A DNA stretch of 64,000 bases from Podarcis raffonei (taxonomy: Eukaryota > Chordata > Lepidosauria > Squamata > Lacertidae): assembly GCF_027172205.1 (NCBI RefSeq), contig NC_070614.1, positions 45,179,501 to 45,243,500 on the forward strand, read 5' to 3'. The position numbers and the translations under genes are program-made. Positions 1 to 12,341 of this stretch are shown piece after piece (positions within the stretch are counted from its first letter, which is position 1; the number at the start of each line of letters is the position of its first letter). Below the pieces are notes generated by a model. That model was not told where the DNA came from and did no database searches. It saw nothing but the letters and a program-made list of their open reading frames with translations.

Positions 1-199
1 GGTCTCCTCTAACAAGTCTCAAACTCCAGTTTCCAGGATTCTTTGGGGGAAATCACAACCGTTTAAAGTGGTATAGTAGCTCTTTAAATAGGGTGCGAAT
101 GTGGCCTTAAAACTCCATATTCCAGCTCCATTTGCTCTCCCAAATTACTAGCCTATGAAGGCATGATTTCAAAGGCACACAATATGATTTGAAGCGAAG

Positions 200-429
200 T
201 ACAGTGGTACCTCAGGTTAAGTACTTAATTCGTTCCAGAGGTCCGTACTTAACCTGAAATTGTTCTTAACCTGAAGCACCACTTTAGCTAATGGGGCCTC
301 CCGCTGCTGCCGCGCCGCTGGAGCACGATTTCTGTTCTCATCCTGAAGCAAAGTTCTTAACCTGAAGCACTATTTCTGGGTTAGCGGAATCTGTAACCTG
401 AAGCGTATGTAACCCAAGGTACCACTGTA
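200..429 (+). mobile_element. Tigger-like MITE
   Basis: Terminal inverted repeats CAGTGGTACCTCAGG / CCAAGGTACCACTG between TA duplications, the mark of Tc1/mariner-pogo elements. About 226 bases, no coding capacity. Confidence 0.85.
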
Positions 430-1111
430 TGTCCCTCCCAGGTCAGATGTTGGATGGGAGATCACCCGGCTTAACCCGCCGCCCCCCCCCCCAGTGTGAT
501 CTGGCTGTGGTTTCTTGATGGAAGGAAGGACTGGAATTTAAATGTAATAAATCAAATGCATGGAAGTAATCCCTAGGAAAACAGCAGGATTTTAAAACTG
601 CAGTCCATTGCACAAAGAGCTTGGATCATTCATGGTCGCGCGGTATTTTTTGGTGACACAACATCCACACAGAGCAGCTAAAAAAATAATGAGCAACTAT
701 CTGTCCTGGCTGCAGTTAGTGGCAATGCATTTTAGGAGTTCTTCTGCGGCTTATCTCGCCTATAATTCCTGTGAGACTAAACACACACCCCTCCCCTTTT
801 TTGAAGTGGTTTGTGCTTGAGGCTGCTGCAGCGAACATAGTATAATTTTAACTCTGCCCTAGTTTTTGTGTTCCTTCCCACACTTCTAATGTTTTTAATT
901 GTATTGTGACATAGTTGTACACCGCCTTAAGATTCGACATGAGAGGTGGCTTGTCATTTTTATTGATTAGGCTGATCGGTCCCACGTTGCCGAGGTCTCC
1001 AGCTGACTTAGATCTGCAAACATTCCAAAAAAATAAACAAATTCAGAATTCATATAAAACGTTAACATCCCCACACAGACTTTTTGTGCATGGAAATTTT
1101 TTTTAAAAATG

Positions 1112-1377
1112 AATCCCGTATTTTTCGCTCTATAAGACGCACCAGACCACAAGACGCACCTAGTTTTTGGAGGAGGAAAACAAGAATAAAAATATTCTGA
1201 ATTTCAGAAGCCAGAAGAGCAAGAGGGATCGCTGCGCAGTGAAAGCAGCAATCCCTCTTGCTGTTCTGGCTTCTGGGATAGCTGCACAGCCTGCATTCGC
1301 TCCATAAGACACACACACATTTCCCCTTACTTTTTAGGAGGGAAAAAGTGAATCTTATAGAGCAAAAAATACGGTAA
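1112..1377. mobile_element. DNA-transposon MITE with CCGTATTTTT ends and inner hairpin
   Basis: Inverted ends CCGTATTTTTCGCTCTATAA / TTATAGAGCAAAAAATACGG. Inside, 1206-1274 forms a second hairpin with about 24-base arms (AGAAGCCAGAAGAGCAAGAG and its complement). Superfamily not recognised. Confidence 0.7.
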
Positions 1378-1554
1378 GTAGCGTGCCGATTCCACGGGCT
1401 GGATTGGCTACACAGAAAACTGTACGGAAAGTGCTTCCCTTGGCAGCGAGTTCTACAGTTCGGTTTAGGAGGCGGGAGTAATTATTTGTGCCACAGAGCA
1501 GGGCGCTCCTTGGCAAGCTTTCAGCTGTCCACCCTCTGCCCTCTCCGCCCGCAG

Positions 1555-4500
1555 CAAATCAACAACCACTCGGCAGAGCTGCACGCCAAGCCAGAGTACC
1601 ACAAATTCCTGATCGGGAGAGGGGGCGCCAACATCCGCAGAGTGAGGGACCGCACCGGTGCCCGCATCATCTTCCCCAGCCCCGACGACAAGGACCAGGA
1701 GATCATCGCCATCGTGGGGAAGGAAGATGCGGTGCGGCAAGCCCAGCACGAGCTGGAAAGCCTCATTTGCAACCTGGTATATATATAAATATATATGATT
1801 GTGGATTCTCAGCTGTTTCGTTGCATTTGCATCTGGTTTGGATGGTTATATGCATGCCTAGCATACAGCACCCTTAGAATAGGTTTGGGTGAACGGCAGC
1901 CTAGCAATTGCTTAGCCACCAGCCGCTAATCAGCTATCGAGTTGGTAGCATTCAGCGGCACTGCGCAGCATAGTGGTTAGTGTTGGACTTGGACCTGGAA
2001 GATCAGGGTTCAATCCCCACTGGGCCACGAAGCTTCCTGGGTGACCCTGGGCTTCCTCTCGGCCTGACCTATGTCTCAGGGTTGTTGTGGGGTTTAAATG
2101 AAGAGGGGGAAGAACTATGCTCACCACCTTGAGCTTCTTGGAGGAAAATGCAGGATATGAATCAATAAACGTGAGCAGCAATACTAGGCTGACTTCCACC
2201 TGGAAACCTCCGTAAACCTCATTGCCCGAGGACTACTGGTCTTCCAGAAAGAGCCCAAACCTTTGGAGAGTGAGATTGCGCAAAGCTGGATAGCGTCCCT
2301 TTTCCACATTGGCCATGATTTGGGGAAGAGACTGTAGCCGTGGAAGGAGAGGCTACAGGGCCCTTCCCCCCCCCTCCTCTTCCTGCTCCCCAGGATAACG
2401 TCATTGAGGATTCCATGATGGTTGACCCCAAGTACCACCGCCACTTTGTGGCGCGGCGGGGGCACGTGCTGCGGGAGATTGCGGAAGAGTACGGCGGGGT
2501 TGCGGTGAGCTTCCCCCGGACGGGCGTCCAGAGCGACCGCGTGATGCTCAAGGGAGCGAAGGACTGCGTGGAAGCTGCCAAGAGACGCATCCTGGAGATT
2601 ATCAGCGACCTGGTAGGCCTCCGTTTCCGGAGTCTGGGTCAGAGAGGGTGTTTGGAAAGACCAATTCAAAGTGCTGGTATTGACTTATAAAGCCTTAAAC
2701 GGCTCTGGACTGCAATACCTCAAGGACCGCCTCTTTCCATATGAACCTACCCGGACCCTGAGATCATCTTCTGAGGCCCTCCTTCGTGTGCCGCCTCCTC
2801 GAGAGGTCCAGAGGGTGGCAACATGAGAACGGGGTCTTCTCAGCAGTGGCTCCCCATTTGTGGAATGCTCTCTCCAGGGAAGTTCGCCTGGCACCTTCAT
2901 TATACAGGGGTACCTCGGGTTAAGTACTTAATTTGTTCCGGAGGTCCGTTCTTAACCTGAAACTGTTCTTAACCTGAGGTACCACTTTAGCTAATGGGGT
3001 CTCCCGCTGCTGCCGCGCGATTTCTGTTCTCATCCTGAAGCAAAGTTCTTAACCCGAGGTACTATTTCTGGGTTAGCGGAGTCTGTAACCTGAAGCGTAT
3101 GTAACCCGAGGTACCACTGTATACCTTTAGGCACCAGGCAAAAACGTTCCTTTTTAGCCAGGCATCTGGTTGATCCGATTTACATCCTATGCCCTTTTAA
3201 AATGTTTTTTTGGGGGGGGGGCTATTGGGTGTTTGTTTTAATTTTTATTAGGTATTTTGTGGTTTTATATCTTGATTTAGGCATAGGGCGGTACATAAAT
3301 TCAATAAATAATAACAACAACAACAACCCCCTCTTTCCAACATGTGTCATGTTGCGATTCTCTTTTAAGATGAGAACAATACCTTAAGCTGCAGGTTAGT
3401 GATCCTGGGGGCTGAACGCGCCTCCCCACCCCATGACCATGCAGGATTGAAACAGCCAAATCCCTATTGGCTTCAAAGTTGCCGCAAGCATGCTTAGCCC
3501 CGATGCCCTTCCTTGCAACCTTAACTCGCTTTGCTCGCCCCATCCCACTTTCCTTTTCCTTTTTTGCTTCCCATCTCTTCTCCAGGAAGCCCAGGTGGTC
3601 CTCGAGTGCGTCATCCCGCAGCGCTTCCACCGGGTCGTCATGGGAGCCAAAGGTTACAAGGTGCAGCAGATCACTCGGGACCACGACGTGCTGATCAAGT
3701 TCCCGGAGCGAGATGACAATTCAGGTAGAGGTTGATGCAGGTAGAGGGGAGGGGAGATTCCATGCAGGGAAATATTTTCACCTGGTTTTCTCCCCACCCC
3801 GCTAGGTTCAGAAGCACAGTCTCAGGAAAACGGCGACATCAGCCCCGAGCTGGACTCTGCCCCCCGCAAATGTGACATCATCCTTATCTCGGGGCGCAAG
3901 GAGAAATGCGAGGCGGCGCGGGCAGCTCTGCTGGTAGGAATCTTCTCTCTCTGTCCTGGGCGAGTATAGAAAAGGACCTCTCCTTGGTCACCCCCCTTCA
4001 GACCTTCCTCAGAAGGGGGTGGAAGTACCTGGAGGAGGACTTCTGATGTTGACCTAAGTCCTAAGACAGCTTCCTCCAAGCTGCTGCCCTCCTGATGTTT
4101 TGGACTGAAGCTCTTCATCGGTCCTGACCAGCATAGCCCCATGGCCAAGGATGATGGGGAGAGCGGTGTCGTAGTCCAGCAATAGCTGCAAGGTGCATCA
4201 GCTTGGGCAATGTTGAGAATACAGAGGCCCAGGCAGGTTCATGGCAGGGGAGGAATTTGGTCAAGCCCTGGACTGAGTATACGGTTCTAGTTGCATATAC
4301 ATCACTGGGGAGGGGGTGGAGGAAAGAGGCAAAATATTGGGGACCTTATTGTTCTTTGGATGCCCAGTCAGGGCAACCTGCCCATAGGGAGTGTTTCGAT
4401 TTGGGCTTCCTTGCTCGGTTGTGGTACCTTCAGCACCGTAAGAATGTAAGCAGAGCCTTGTTGGGGTCAGGCCCGCATCCCACCTAGTCCAGCCTCCTGT

Positions 4501-7500
4501 TCTCAAAGCGGCCGACCTGTTGCCTCTGGGAAGATTGCAAGCTGGGTGCGATTCCCAGCATCCGGGGATGGCATGATCCCTTGTGCTTTTTGCCATTTTG
4601 GTTCCCACCTTCCACAGTTCTTAGGGAGCGAGGTCACAAGGTGTGCTCCCTACCTAATACTGTTAGAATTCCTGCTCCATGATTGCAGTCATGGGATTGT
4701 TGTCTTTCACATGACGCTATGTTTTGACTCCACAGAGTGGGAAGTGACGGAGACAGGATGTTTGTGTTACTGTGTTCCGTGAAGTGGGACTATTGTCCTT
4801 TGTTCTTTTTCTCTTTGCTGTCTGTTGCTAGAGAGAGATGGAGCCATGTTGCAGTGCTCTGTGTGTGTTTATATGTAAATAAAGTAGATTAGCCAAAATG
4901 CTGTGTTGCTGAGGTCTGTCTCGCGAAATGCACAAACTCTGTGGATCCCTAAGTGTGCCGATGTCTGTTGGCATCAGTCGCTGTGATGTTCAGGCTGAAG
5001 AAAGCTTTTGAAGCTCCTGAACTATTGACCAGGAGGGAGAGAACATTCCAGTTGGGCATGTGTCTCTGCCAGGGTCCTCCTCGAGTGTAGGCCAAGCTCC
5101 TGACAAATACATGGGTAGGGTAGGTGCAAAAGTGCCATAGAGATGAGGCCTGATCCAGGGTTGTGAGCCTGCCTGTATTTCTCCAGCCTTGCTCAGTTGG
5201 TTTTTCACTTCTGTGAACTTCCCTGAGACCTCTGGGTATAGGGCGGTATATAAATTCAATAAACAAAATAAAAAGGATCCTCTATAGACATGGAGCACCA
5301 AAACAACTCTGAAGCTCACTGCAGAAATCCTTACTCTTCTTATCCTTCCAGGCTCTGGTTCCCATCACAGTGGACGTGGAGGTCCCCTTTGATCTCCATC
5401 GCTACATCATTGGGCAGAAGGGGGCCGGCATTCGCAAGATGATGGAGGAGTACGAGGTAGGAACACGTGGTCCTCCTTCCAGCCCTGCTTGCGGCCTCAG
5501 CATTGCCTTTGGCATACTCAGTGCTTTTTTTCTGGGGGGGATGCAGATTCATTTTGTGAATCTTGTACTTTTGTCCATTTACTGTACAGTGGATGCTCGG
5601 GTTGCGAATGTGATCCATGTGGGAGGCACATTCACAACCCACAGCATCCCCAACATGCAGCACCATGTCTGCGTATGCGCGGGTTGCGATTTGGTGCTTC
5701 TGCACATGCGCAAAGCATGATTTAATGCTTCTGCACATGCACAAGCGCCAAAACCCAGACGTAACCTGTTCCGGTACCTGTGGGTTTCGGCACGTCCGTA
5801 ACCCGAAAACGCACAACCTGAAGCGTCTGTAACCCGAGGTATGACTGTATATTTATTTTTGCCAATTTGAACAATAAAATGGTGATTTCCTTGAGTTAAA
5901 ATGAGAGTACCCCTAAACATTTTTTTTTAAAGAAAAGAAACACTGGGCGTACCTTTTCCTTTAAATGTTGTGTGTGTGTTCTGGGTTTGCTGTCGATGGT
6001 ATAGGAAGCTTCAGTGGTCTGCAACCAGATTGACTAGGCGACCAAATCATAGACTCACAGAATCATAGAGTGCAAAGGGACCCCAAAGTCATCCAGTCCA
6101 ACCCTCTGCAATGCAGGAATCTCAACTAAAGCATCTGTAACAGACGGCCACCCAACCTCTGCTTAAAAACCTCCAAGGAAGGAGGGTCCACCAGCTCTCG
6201 AGGGAGCCCATTGCACTGTCAGACAGCTCTTACTGTCAGAATGCTCTTCCTGATGTTGAGTCGGAATCTCCTTCCTTGTAACTTGAAGTCCTACCCTCTG
6301 GAGCAGGAGAAAACAAGCTTGCTCTGCCTTCCACGTGGCAGCCCTGGGCTTCCTTGTGACAGACCAGGTTCCCACGATAACAGCACATCTACGTTAACCC
6401 TGCCACAGCTAAGGAAGTATGAGAACAGGAGGGGAAGGGATGAAGACACAAGCGCACTGCAAAATGTGTGTTTGTGTCTGTCGCCAGCAATGCTGTCCTG
6501 TTGCTTTCAGAGAGGGCACTGCCCACAAGGGGGCACTGCAAACAAATGTTGTACAGTGGTACATCTGGATGTGAAAGGGGATCCGTTCCGGAGCCCTGTT
6601 CGCATCCAGAGCAGAACGCAACCCGTGTCTGCGCGTGCGCGGGTCGCAACTCGCCACTTCTGGGCATGCGCGTGACATCATTTTGAGCATCTGCACATGT
6701 GTGAGCGGTGAAACCCAGAAGTAATGCGTTCCATTAATTTCCGGTCGCCACGGAGCGCAACCCGAAAATGCTCAACCTGAAGCGACTTTAACCCAAGGTA
6801 TGACTGTATGTAGAAAGCCCTTTTGCGGAAAATTTTGGTTGGGCCCAATTCATAGCAAGCGGCTTTTCCAAGGTACATAGTTTGCTGAGCACTTTTATTT
6901 AAAGAGGACTGGTGGGTGATTTAAGACTGGTGGGTGATTTTTTAAAAAAATTAATTAGTTGGCTCATTAATCATCTGTAATTTACCATGTTACCCAACAC
7001 TAGAAAGTTAAACCTAGGTGCCTCTTTTTTTGAGACACCCCTCACTGTACCCCTGAGGTTTGGCCAGACTTGAACCAGGACTGAGCCTTTAGCGTGGCAG
7101 ACCCTGCCTTGGGGCACACTTCACCAAAGAGACGTCTGGCAGGACACCCCTCTGCCTCCATTAGGGCACCTTTTCAAAACTGCTGTCCAGACAGACCTTT
7201 GGGACATGGACTTCTTAAAAAAAACAAAAACCAAGCTGTTCATCGTGGTGTTCTTATGATGTTGTTGTTGTATTTTGTCTTCCATCTTGCTGTATTTTCT
7301 ATGCAATTTAAACGAGATTTAAAAGAATAATACTTAATGGGCAGTTAAGCTAGATCAGGAAACTAGAACTGTGTGTTTGTAAAGGCTTTTTGTTCTGAAG
7401 ATTATGCTCCTTAATTATAGGTGTGTTTAGCTGCCTGTTTTAGTCCGGGTGGATTCCAAGACATGCATATATTTTTATATAATTCACTCATGTTTGGTGT

Positions 7501-10500
7501 AATTGTACTTGAGAAAAAATGTGAAGGGAGAGGCCTGCTGCTTCCTCCGGTGGCAGCAGCAGAAAGTAGTTTGTAGGAAAGGACTCCATGGAGCACCCTG
7601 AAAACAGGCCTTTGCAAAGGATCCTGGGAACGTCACATCTAACTTGAACACTTTGAAAGCTTAATGGGAGCCTTTGAGATGCACTGTTTGTCCCAGAGCA
7701 GGGAACGTTATATTTGCATATTGGCAATTGATTTAAATGTTCTGTATACACAGTTTTATGTGTTCTTGTTTATGCTGGGTTATAAATTTATCTGAAGGAA
7801 AGGCAGGAAGTGACGCTAGGCCGTAGGTCCCCTGCCCTGACAGGTTTGCAGCCTTCACCGCCTTTCTTTTAAAGACAGCGACGCTTCTCCCTTTCCTCAG
7901 GTGAACATCTCGGTGCCCCAGCCTGAGCAGCAGTCGGACGTCATCAAGATCACAGGCTTGGTCCCCAATGTGGAGCGGGCCAGGGCCGGCCTCCTGGAGA
8001 GGGTCAGGGAGCTGCAGGCAGAGCAGGAAGACCGGGTAACTGCCAGAGCCCAGCGCCTCGAGACATAAACACGCCCAACCCACCGGCTTCCTAGCTGCAC
8101 CACTTCCACCCGCCAGAATACTGAGGGATGGGTTCCTGAGGCCAACCAGTAACTCCCGGCTTCCCTCTCCCTCTCATCCCCAGGCGTTGCGTGGCTTCAA
8201 GCTGACGGTGAGCGTGGAACCCAAATACCACCCAAAGATCATTGGCAAAAAAGGGGCGGTCATTTCCCAGATCCGGAAGGACCATGACGTCACCATCCAG
8301 TTCCCGGATAAGGGGGATGAGAATCAGGTGAGTCTCTCTCCTTTCTTTTGCTGTGTGTCGCTGGCCCCCTCTTCCCAGGGGGGACTATGGGACCCAGAGA
8401 GTGACTCCATAATGCTCCACCACAGTAAAAAGGCACAGACATACATAAAACTTGTCTATGCTTGCTTACAAGTACAGTTGCAATTTGTTCTGGTTTTTTA
8501 TTATTTTATTTCTATTTATTAAATTTATTTACCGCCCTATACCCCTAGATCTCGGGGCAGTTCACAACCTACAATCACAATATGGAAACCACAAATAGAT
8601 AATAAAAATGAAAACAAGGGCGACACAATAAGCCCTCCTTCCACAATTCATTTAAAAGGAAGATTTTGATAAGCTTAACGCTTTGTATGTCCTTTAACCT
8701 TTATGGTACAGTGGTACCTCAGTTTTTGAACGTAATCCGTTCCGGAAGACTGTTCGACTTCCGAAACGTTCGACAACTGAGGCACCAAGGGCGGTCGACA
8801 AAGTCTATGGAGAAAATTGAAAAACACGCAGTGGAAGCCATTCGATTTCTGAGGCGCATTTGAAAACGGAAGCAATTACTTCTGGGTTTTCGGCATTCAG
8901 AAAACGAAATGTTTGGCTTCCGAGATGCTGGAAAACCGAGGTACCACTGTATAATATATTTTTATCTTTCTCTTTTCAAATGTAAGTTGCTTGGAGACCT
9001 CCGGAAGTAACAAGCGGCAAAGAAGTTTGATAAATGAATAATAGCCTCACCTAGAATCAGATTTCCATGTTCCTAACTTTGCATACAACCTATTTGGTCA
9101 AAGTGATGCCCATTTGTGGGGTTCCCTCCCGTCCCCCTCAATCTGTAGTGGCGAGGGAATGAGGCTTCTCTATAAGTCCCGCCGTCTTTTTATCTCGGTC
9201 TTTCTCCTTCCCCCACCCGGGTCCAGGACCTCATCACGATCACCGGCTACGAGAAGAACGCCGAGGGGGCCCGGGACACCATCTTGAAAATTGTGGCCGA
9301 CCTCGAGGAGATGGTCAGCGAAGATGTCCGCTTGGATCACCGGGTTCACGCCCGTATCATTGGCGGGAGGGGCAAAGCCATCCGCAAGCTTATGGAGGAG
9401 TTTCGGGTAAGGGGCGGGGGTTGCCAGTGGCTGTTCTGTGTTTGAGGGGCGGAAGCTGCCTGACCCTTCTGCACTCTGCCCCACCAACAATGGTGGGCAA
9501 GCAAATTCCTGACGGCCAGGCTCTCGCTCGTCCAGTCGATGCCCTTTGGACTGTGCAATCTTGTGACCTCGTCCTTCTCGCCCTGGCAGGTCGACATCCG
9601 CTTCCCTCAACCGGGTTCCAGTGACCCTGACAGAGTCACGGTCACAGGGCTGCCGGAAAACGTGGACGACGCTATAGACCACATGCTCAACTTGGAAGAG
9701 GAATATGTGAGGAGGGGAGAGATGCCTGGGAGGGGTGCTCAAGCAGTTTGATGGATGGGGGAGCTTCCTTCTAGCTATATATACACGCCCGAGAGACAGC
9801 AGAGGCAAGATTCTTGCCATATCACGGGTGCGTGGGCCAAATTGGACTGGTGGCCAGGTCTGCCCACCTGTCAGGTCACCTTGATGTCACGATGATGTCA
9901 GGTGGTTGGCATAGTTGGTGTTGCTTAATCAGAAAATAATCGCTGTTGACTTTTATTAATGATTGGAAACCTCTTACGGGCTTTCTGCGCAAGTGAACTT
10001 GTGGTATCAGGGTATGAAGACTTTGGGGGGCGGAGCTGAAGGTTGGTTTATGGAAAGTAGGAGAGTTGAATGTTACTAGGAAGTAAGAATTTTATGCAAG
10101 TTTTTAAAGCTGATAGACGGAGAATCGGAAGTTTTTCCCTTTTCCCTTTTCCCTTTTCTTTATTTTCTTTTAATTTTTCTGTTTATGAAATGCTTGATGT
10201 TTCTATTCTGTTCTTTCTTTGTTCTTTCAAGCTTTAATAAAAATTCAAGGAAAATAATGATAAACAAAACAATGTCAGGTGACTGGGCGCTTTGAAGTCC
10301 CAGCAGGACTTGCAAAAAAGAGAGCCCTGTGCGGTGCTTTGAAGTGCCTGAGGCTTTGCCTTGCTTGTGCAAAATTGGCACAAGTAGCCTGTGGGTTTGG
10401 TTGGTGGTTTGAGGGGGTGAGGGCAGCTACTGCTTCTTATTCCAGTTTTTTAAATCTGTCTTGCGTCCCAAGAGGCCCTCGAGTTGACCACGAGACTCCG

Positions 10501-10996
10501 CTAGCACCCTCCAATTTTAACAGGAGGCTTCTCCTTACAGATGATGGACGTGGTGGAGACTGAAGCCATGGCTGCGTATATGAAGCCTCCGTCCCGCTTG
10601 GAAGAGGAGCCCCGGGGCCCGGCCAAGGGCTTTGTGGTGCGCGATGCCCCCTGGAACGCGTCTGGGAACAAGGTATGGCTTGGGTCCGTCATCACTGCAG
10701 AGTCTGCCTTAGAAGCTGCCCGCTTTGGCCAATATTAAGCAGTGCATGTGAAGAAGGGGCTAAGAAAACCTCAAGACCCATGAGGCCTAGTGCCTTGGGT
10801 TCCTTTTAAAAGCAGAACCATCTTGCTCAAAAGGCAGAGGGTCATTGCGGCATGCGCTACTCATTTAGAAGAGGAAATACATCCTCCCCCTCTCCCCTTT
10901 CAGGCCCCAGATGTGAGCAGCGCCGAAGAGTTTCCCGTCTTCGGCACCGGCGTGGTCCCCAAGCAGACGTCCGTCTGGGGCCCCAAGAAGTTCTGA
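1555..10996 (+). CDS. HDLBP-like: Vigilin-like multi-KH RNA-binding protein (HDLBP paralogue), 3' part
   Basis: Vigilin binds RNA through tandem KH domains and acts in mRNA stability, translation at the ER and tRNA-linked RNPs. Eleven coding exons are seen: 1555-1776, 2394-2612, 3586-3724, 3806-3933, 5352-5456, 7901-8035, 8184-8327, 9227-9406, 9590-9706, 10541-10672, 10904-10996 (stop TGA). All have AG/GT borders and matching phases. They encode six KH domains, equal to KH9-KH14 of vertebrate vigilin. The GXXG loops read GRGG, ARRG (degenerate, as IRRG in human), GAKG, GQKG, GKKG and GGRG. The C-terminus ends in VWGPKKF, like the WGPKR tail of HDLBP. The 5' exons lie outside the window. Against the human protein as I remember it, identity is only about two thirds, while bird HDLBP is far closer; hence a paralogue rather than the HDLBP orthologue. 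Family confidence is very high, paralogue status moderate. Confidence 0.93.
1955..2178 (+). mobile_element. tRNA-derived, MIR/CORE-like SINE
   Basis: tRNA head with 'gcatagtggttagtgttgga' and 'ggttcaatccccactgggcc', then the core-like 'gggtgaccctgggc', ending 'gcaggatatgaatcaataaa'. In a vigilin intron. Confidence 0.7.
2655..3332 (+). mobile_element. L2-type LINE 3' end, split by a MITE
   Basis: Coding remnant of an L2 reverse-transcriptase end (FKVLVLTYKALNGLQYLKD-like), interrupted by a Tigger-like MITE at 2903-3121, then the L2 3'UTR 'gggcggtacataaattcaat' and (ATAACA)n tail. In a vigilin intron. Confidence 0.8.
2903..3121 (+). mobile_element. Tigger-like MITE, inserted in an L2 LINE
   Basis: Same family as the 200-429 copy, TA at both ends; splits the L2 copy at 2655-3332, so it is the younger insertion. 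Confidence 0.85.
4075..4200. mobile_element. hAT MITE, diverged, same family
   Basis: 'gatgttttggactgaagctc' / 'gatgatggggagagcggtgt' halves; in a vigilin intron. Confidence 0.45.
4660..4990 (+). mobile_element. Probable LTR-element solo LTR, fossil
   Basis: Starts TGTTAGAATTCC, with AATAAA near 4878 followed by a GT-rich stretch, as in LTRs of retrovirus or gypsy type. The 3' end and target repeat are not clear. In a vigilin intron. Confidence 0.4.
5222..5276 (+). mobile_element. L2-type LINE tail
   Basis: 'ggtatagggcggtatataaa' with A-rich tail; about 55 bases only. Confidence 0.5.
5585..5849 (+). mobile_element. Tigger-like MITE, CpG-rich subfamily
   Basis: TACAGTGGATGCTCGGGTTG / AACCCGAGGTATGACTGTA ends; the interior (gcgcgggttgcgattt) differs from the main subfamily. 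Confidence 0.8.
6052..6335 (-). mobile_element. CR1 LINE 3' fragment
   Basis: Minus-strand CR1 end with repeated ATTCTATGA motif, 'gtccaaccctctgcaatgca' consensus and the CR1 C-terminal coding stretch, more diverged than the 14.7 kb copy. Confidence 0.8.
6552..6808 (+). mobile_element. Tigger-like MITE, CpG-rich subfamily
   Basis: Ends TACAGTGGTACATCTGG / CCCAAGGTATGACTGTA; interior like the 5.6 kb copy. Confidence 0.8.
8505..8620 (-). mobile_element. LINE tail (L2-like), minus strand
   Basis: 'tttatttaccgccctatacc' and 'ctcggggcagttcacaacct' match a LINE 3'UTR in reverse. Confidence 0.5.
8707..8951 (+). mobile_element. Tigger-like MITE, GTTCGACTTCCG subfamily
   Basis: TACAGTGGTACCTCAG / AACCGAGGTACCACTGTA; interior 'gttcgacttccgaaacgttc', a third subfamily. 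Confidence 0.85.
9895..10281 (+). mobile_element. 5'-truncated non-LTR retrotransposon end with target duplication
   Basis: A 367-base insert (9905-10271) ends in an A-rich tail after TTTAATAAAAATTC and is flanked by ATGTCAGGTG at 9895-9904 and 10272-10281. Family uncertain (L1-like from the T-rich 3'UTR). The host sequence on both sides is itself a repeat, found in reverse at 56320-56465. Confidence 0.65.
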
Positions 10997-12174
10997 GGCG
11001 GCGGGAGGCGGTGACGACGCACTGCCAGCCAAGCACGGCTCCCGCCTTCCTTGGGCATCGTGGCGGCTTTCTCGCGCCATCAACTCCTCTTGCTGTCGGG
11101 ATGTGGCAGATTCTTCCTCCTCCTCCGCCTGCACTCTCCCTTTCTGTGACTCTGTGCAATCCATTAACCAATCAAAAGCCATAGCCAGCCCTCTTTCCAC
11201 CTCCCCGCCACCCTCCTGTTCCTTCTCCTCGTCGCCAAAGCAGGCCAGGTTGTAAGCACACAAGTGGAAACGAGCCTCATGTGACTAACTCGTTTCTCTC
11301 TCTCTCTCTCTCTCTCCCTCCCTCTCTCTCTCTCCATGCCAAATTTCAGGGCATTAGTCTCTCCTGGCCAAATTTGGCTGTAACACCCCTACTTCCCCCT
11401 CCCAGCTGAAAAAAGAGGAGGCAAGGACCCCCTTTCTTCCCTGTCTCCCACTCTGTCCTCCCAGGTGTAGGATTCTTGTACTGTCCACACACACCTGAAC
11501 CAAGGGGAAGGGCCGAATGTTTTAGGGGGACTCAAAGGACAGGCAGAACTCTCGTACTGCCATCCCTAACTTGATCGCATCGGCCTTCCTCCTAGCCAGC
11601 CAGCCTGCCTGTTAATCGCTTCTCCTCCAAGCTTGCAAATAGCCCCTCTCCCGGGCGACAAACCATTAAGATTTGAGCTGCACCATAGAGACAGGTTTGT
11701 GGGAATCTGTGCATGAACGTGTGGACCTCTGGAAGGAGACTTCCGGCTCCTGTGACCAGAAGGAACTCTTCAGAAGCAGGGAGCACTTAGAAACTTTGGC
11801 ACTCGGCAGTCTTCTGTCTCCTCTCCCACCCCCACTTTCCCCACCCAGTCTTTCTCATCTCATGGCACAGTGTAGACTAGCTTTGCCAACCTGGCTCCCT
11901 CCAGGTGTTCTGGACAGCAGCTCTGACCCAGGTGGGAGCTGCTGGCCAATACATCGGGGGAAAGGAGCGCCAGCCGAGGTTGGCAAAAGCTGGTGTCGGG
12001 TCTGTTATGACTTGCTCCTTTTCTTCTCTCTCCATTTTCAACCTCCTTTTCTCTCTCGTGCTTTTTCCTCTTTCCCCTCCCTCGTGTCTTCCTCAAGATG
12101 CACTTGCTTTGAAACATTAGGGGAAAAATATGCAACATTGAACAAAAGAGAAAGTTTAAGAGCCAAGCTCTTTT

Positions 12175-12177
<3 letters not shown>

Positions 12178-12225
<48 letters not shown>
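12178..12225 (+). repeat. (CT)n microsatellite
   Basis: About 24 units, in the vigilin-like 3'UTR. Confidence 0.95.
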
Positions 12226-12228
<3 letters not shown>

Positions 12229-12297
12229 CAGTTTCTAGTCCACATCCAATTTCTCCAGATTTTTAAACTGTGACTTCTGGACTGTGTGTGTCTGCCT

Positions 12298-12341
<44 letters not shown>

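Noticed and set aside
430-470. 5S rRNA-like string 'ttggatgggagatcacc'
   Set aside because: Only about 25 bases resemble the 5S internal control region and the rest of a 5S gene is absent; a chance match or a small relic.
1-1554. An upstream vigilin exon before 1555
   Set aside because: No KH-like frame with splice sites was found; the stretch is intron with two MITEs.
11673-12266. 197-codon open frame after the vigilin stop
   Set aside because: Low complexity (Ser/Leu from the CT run), no family likeness; 3'UTR.
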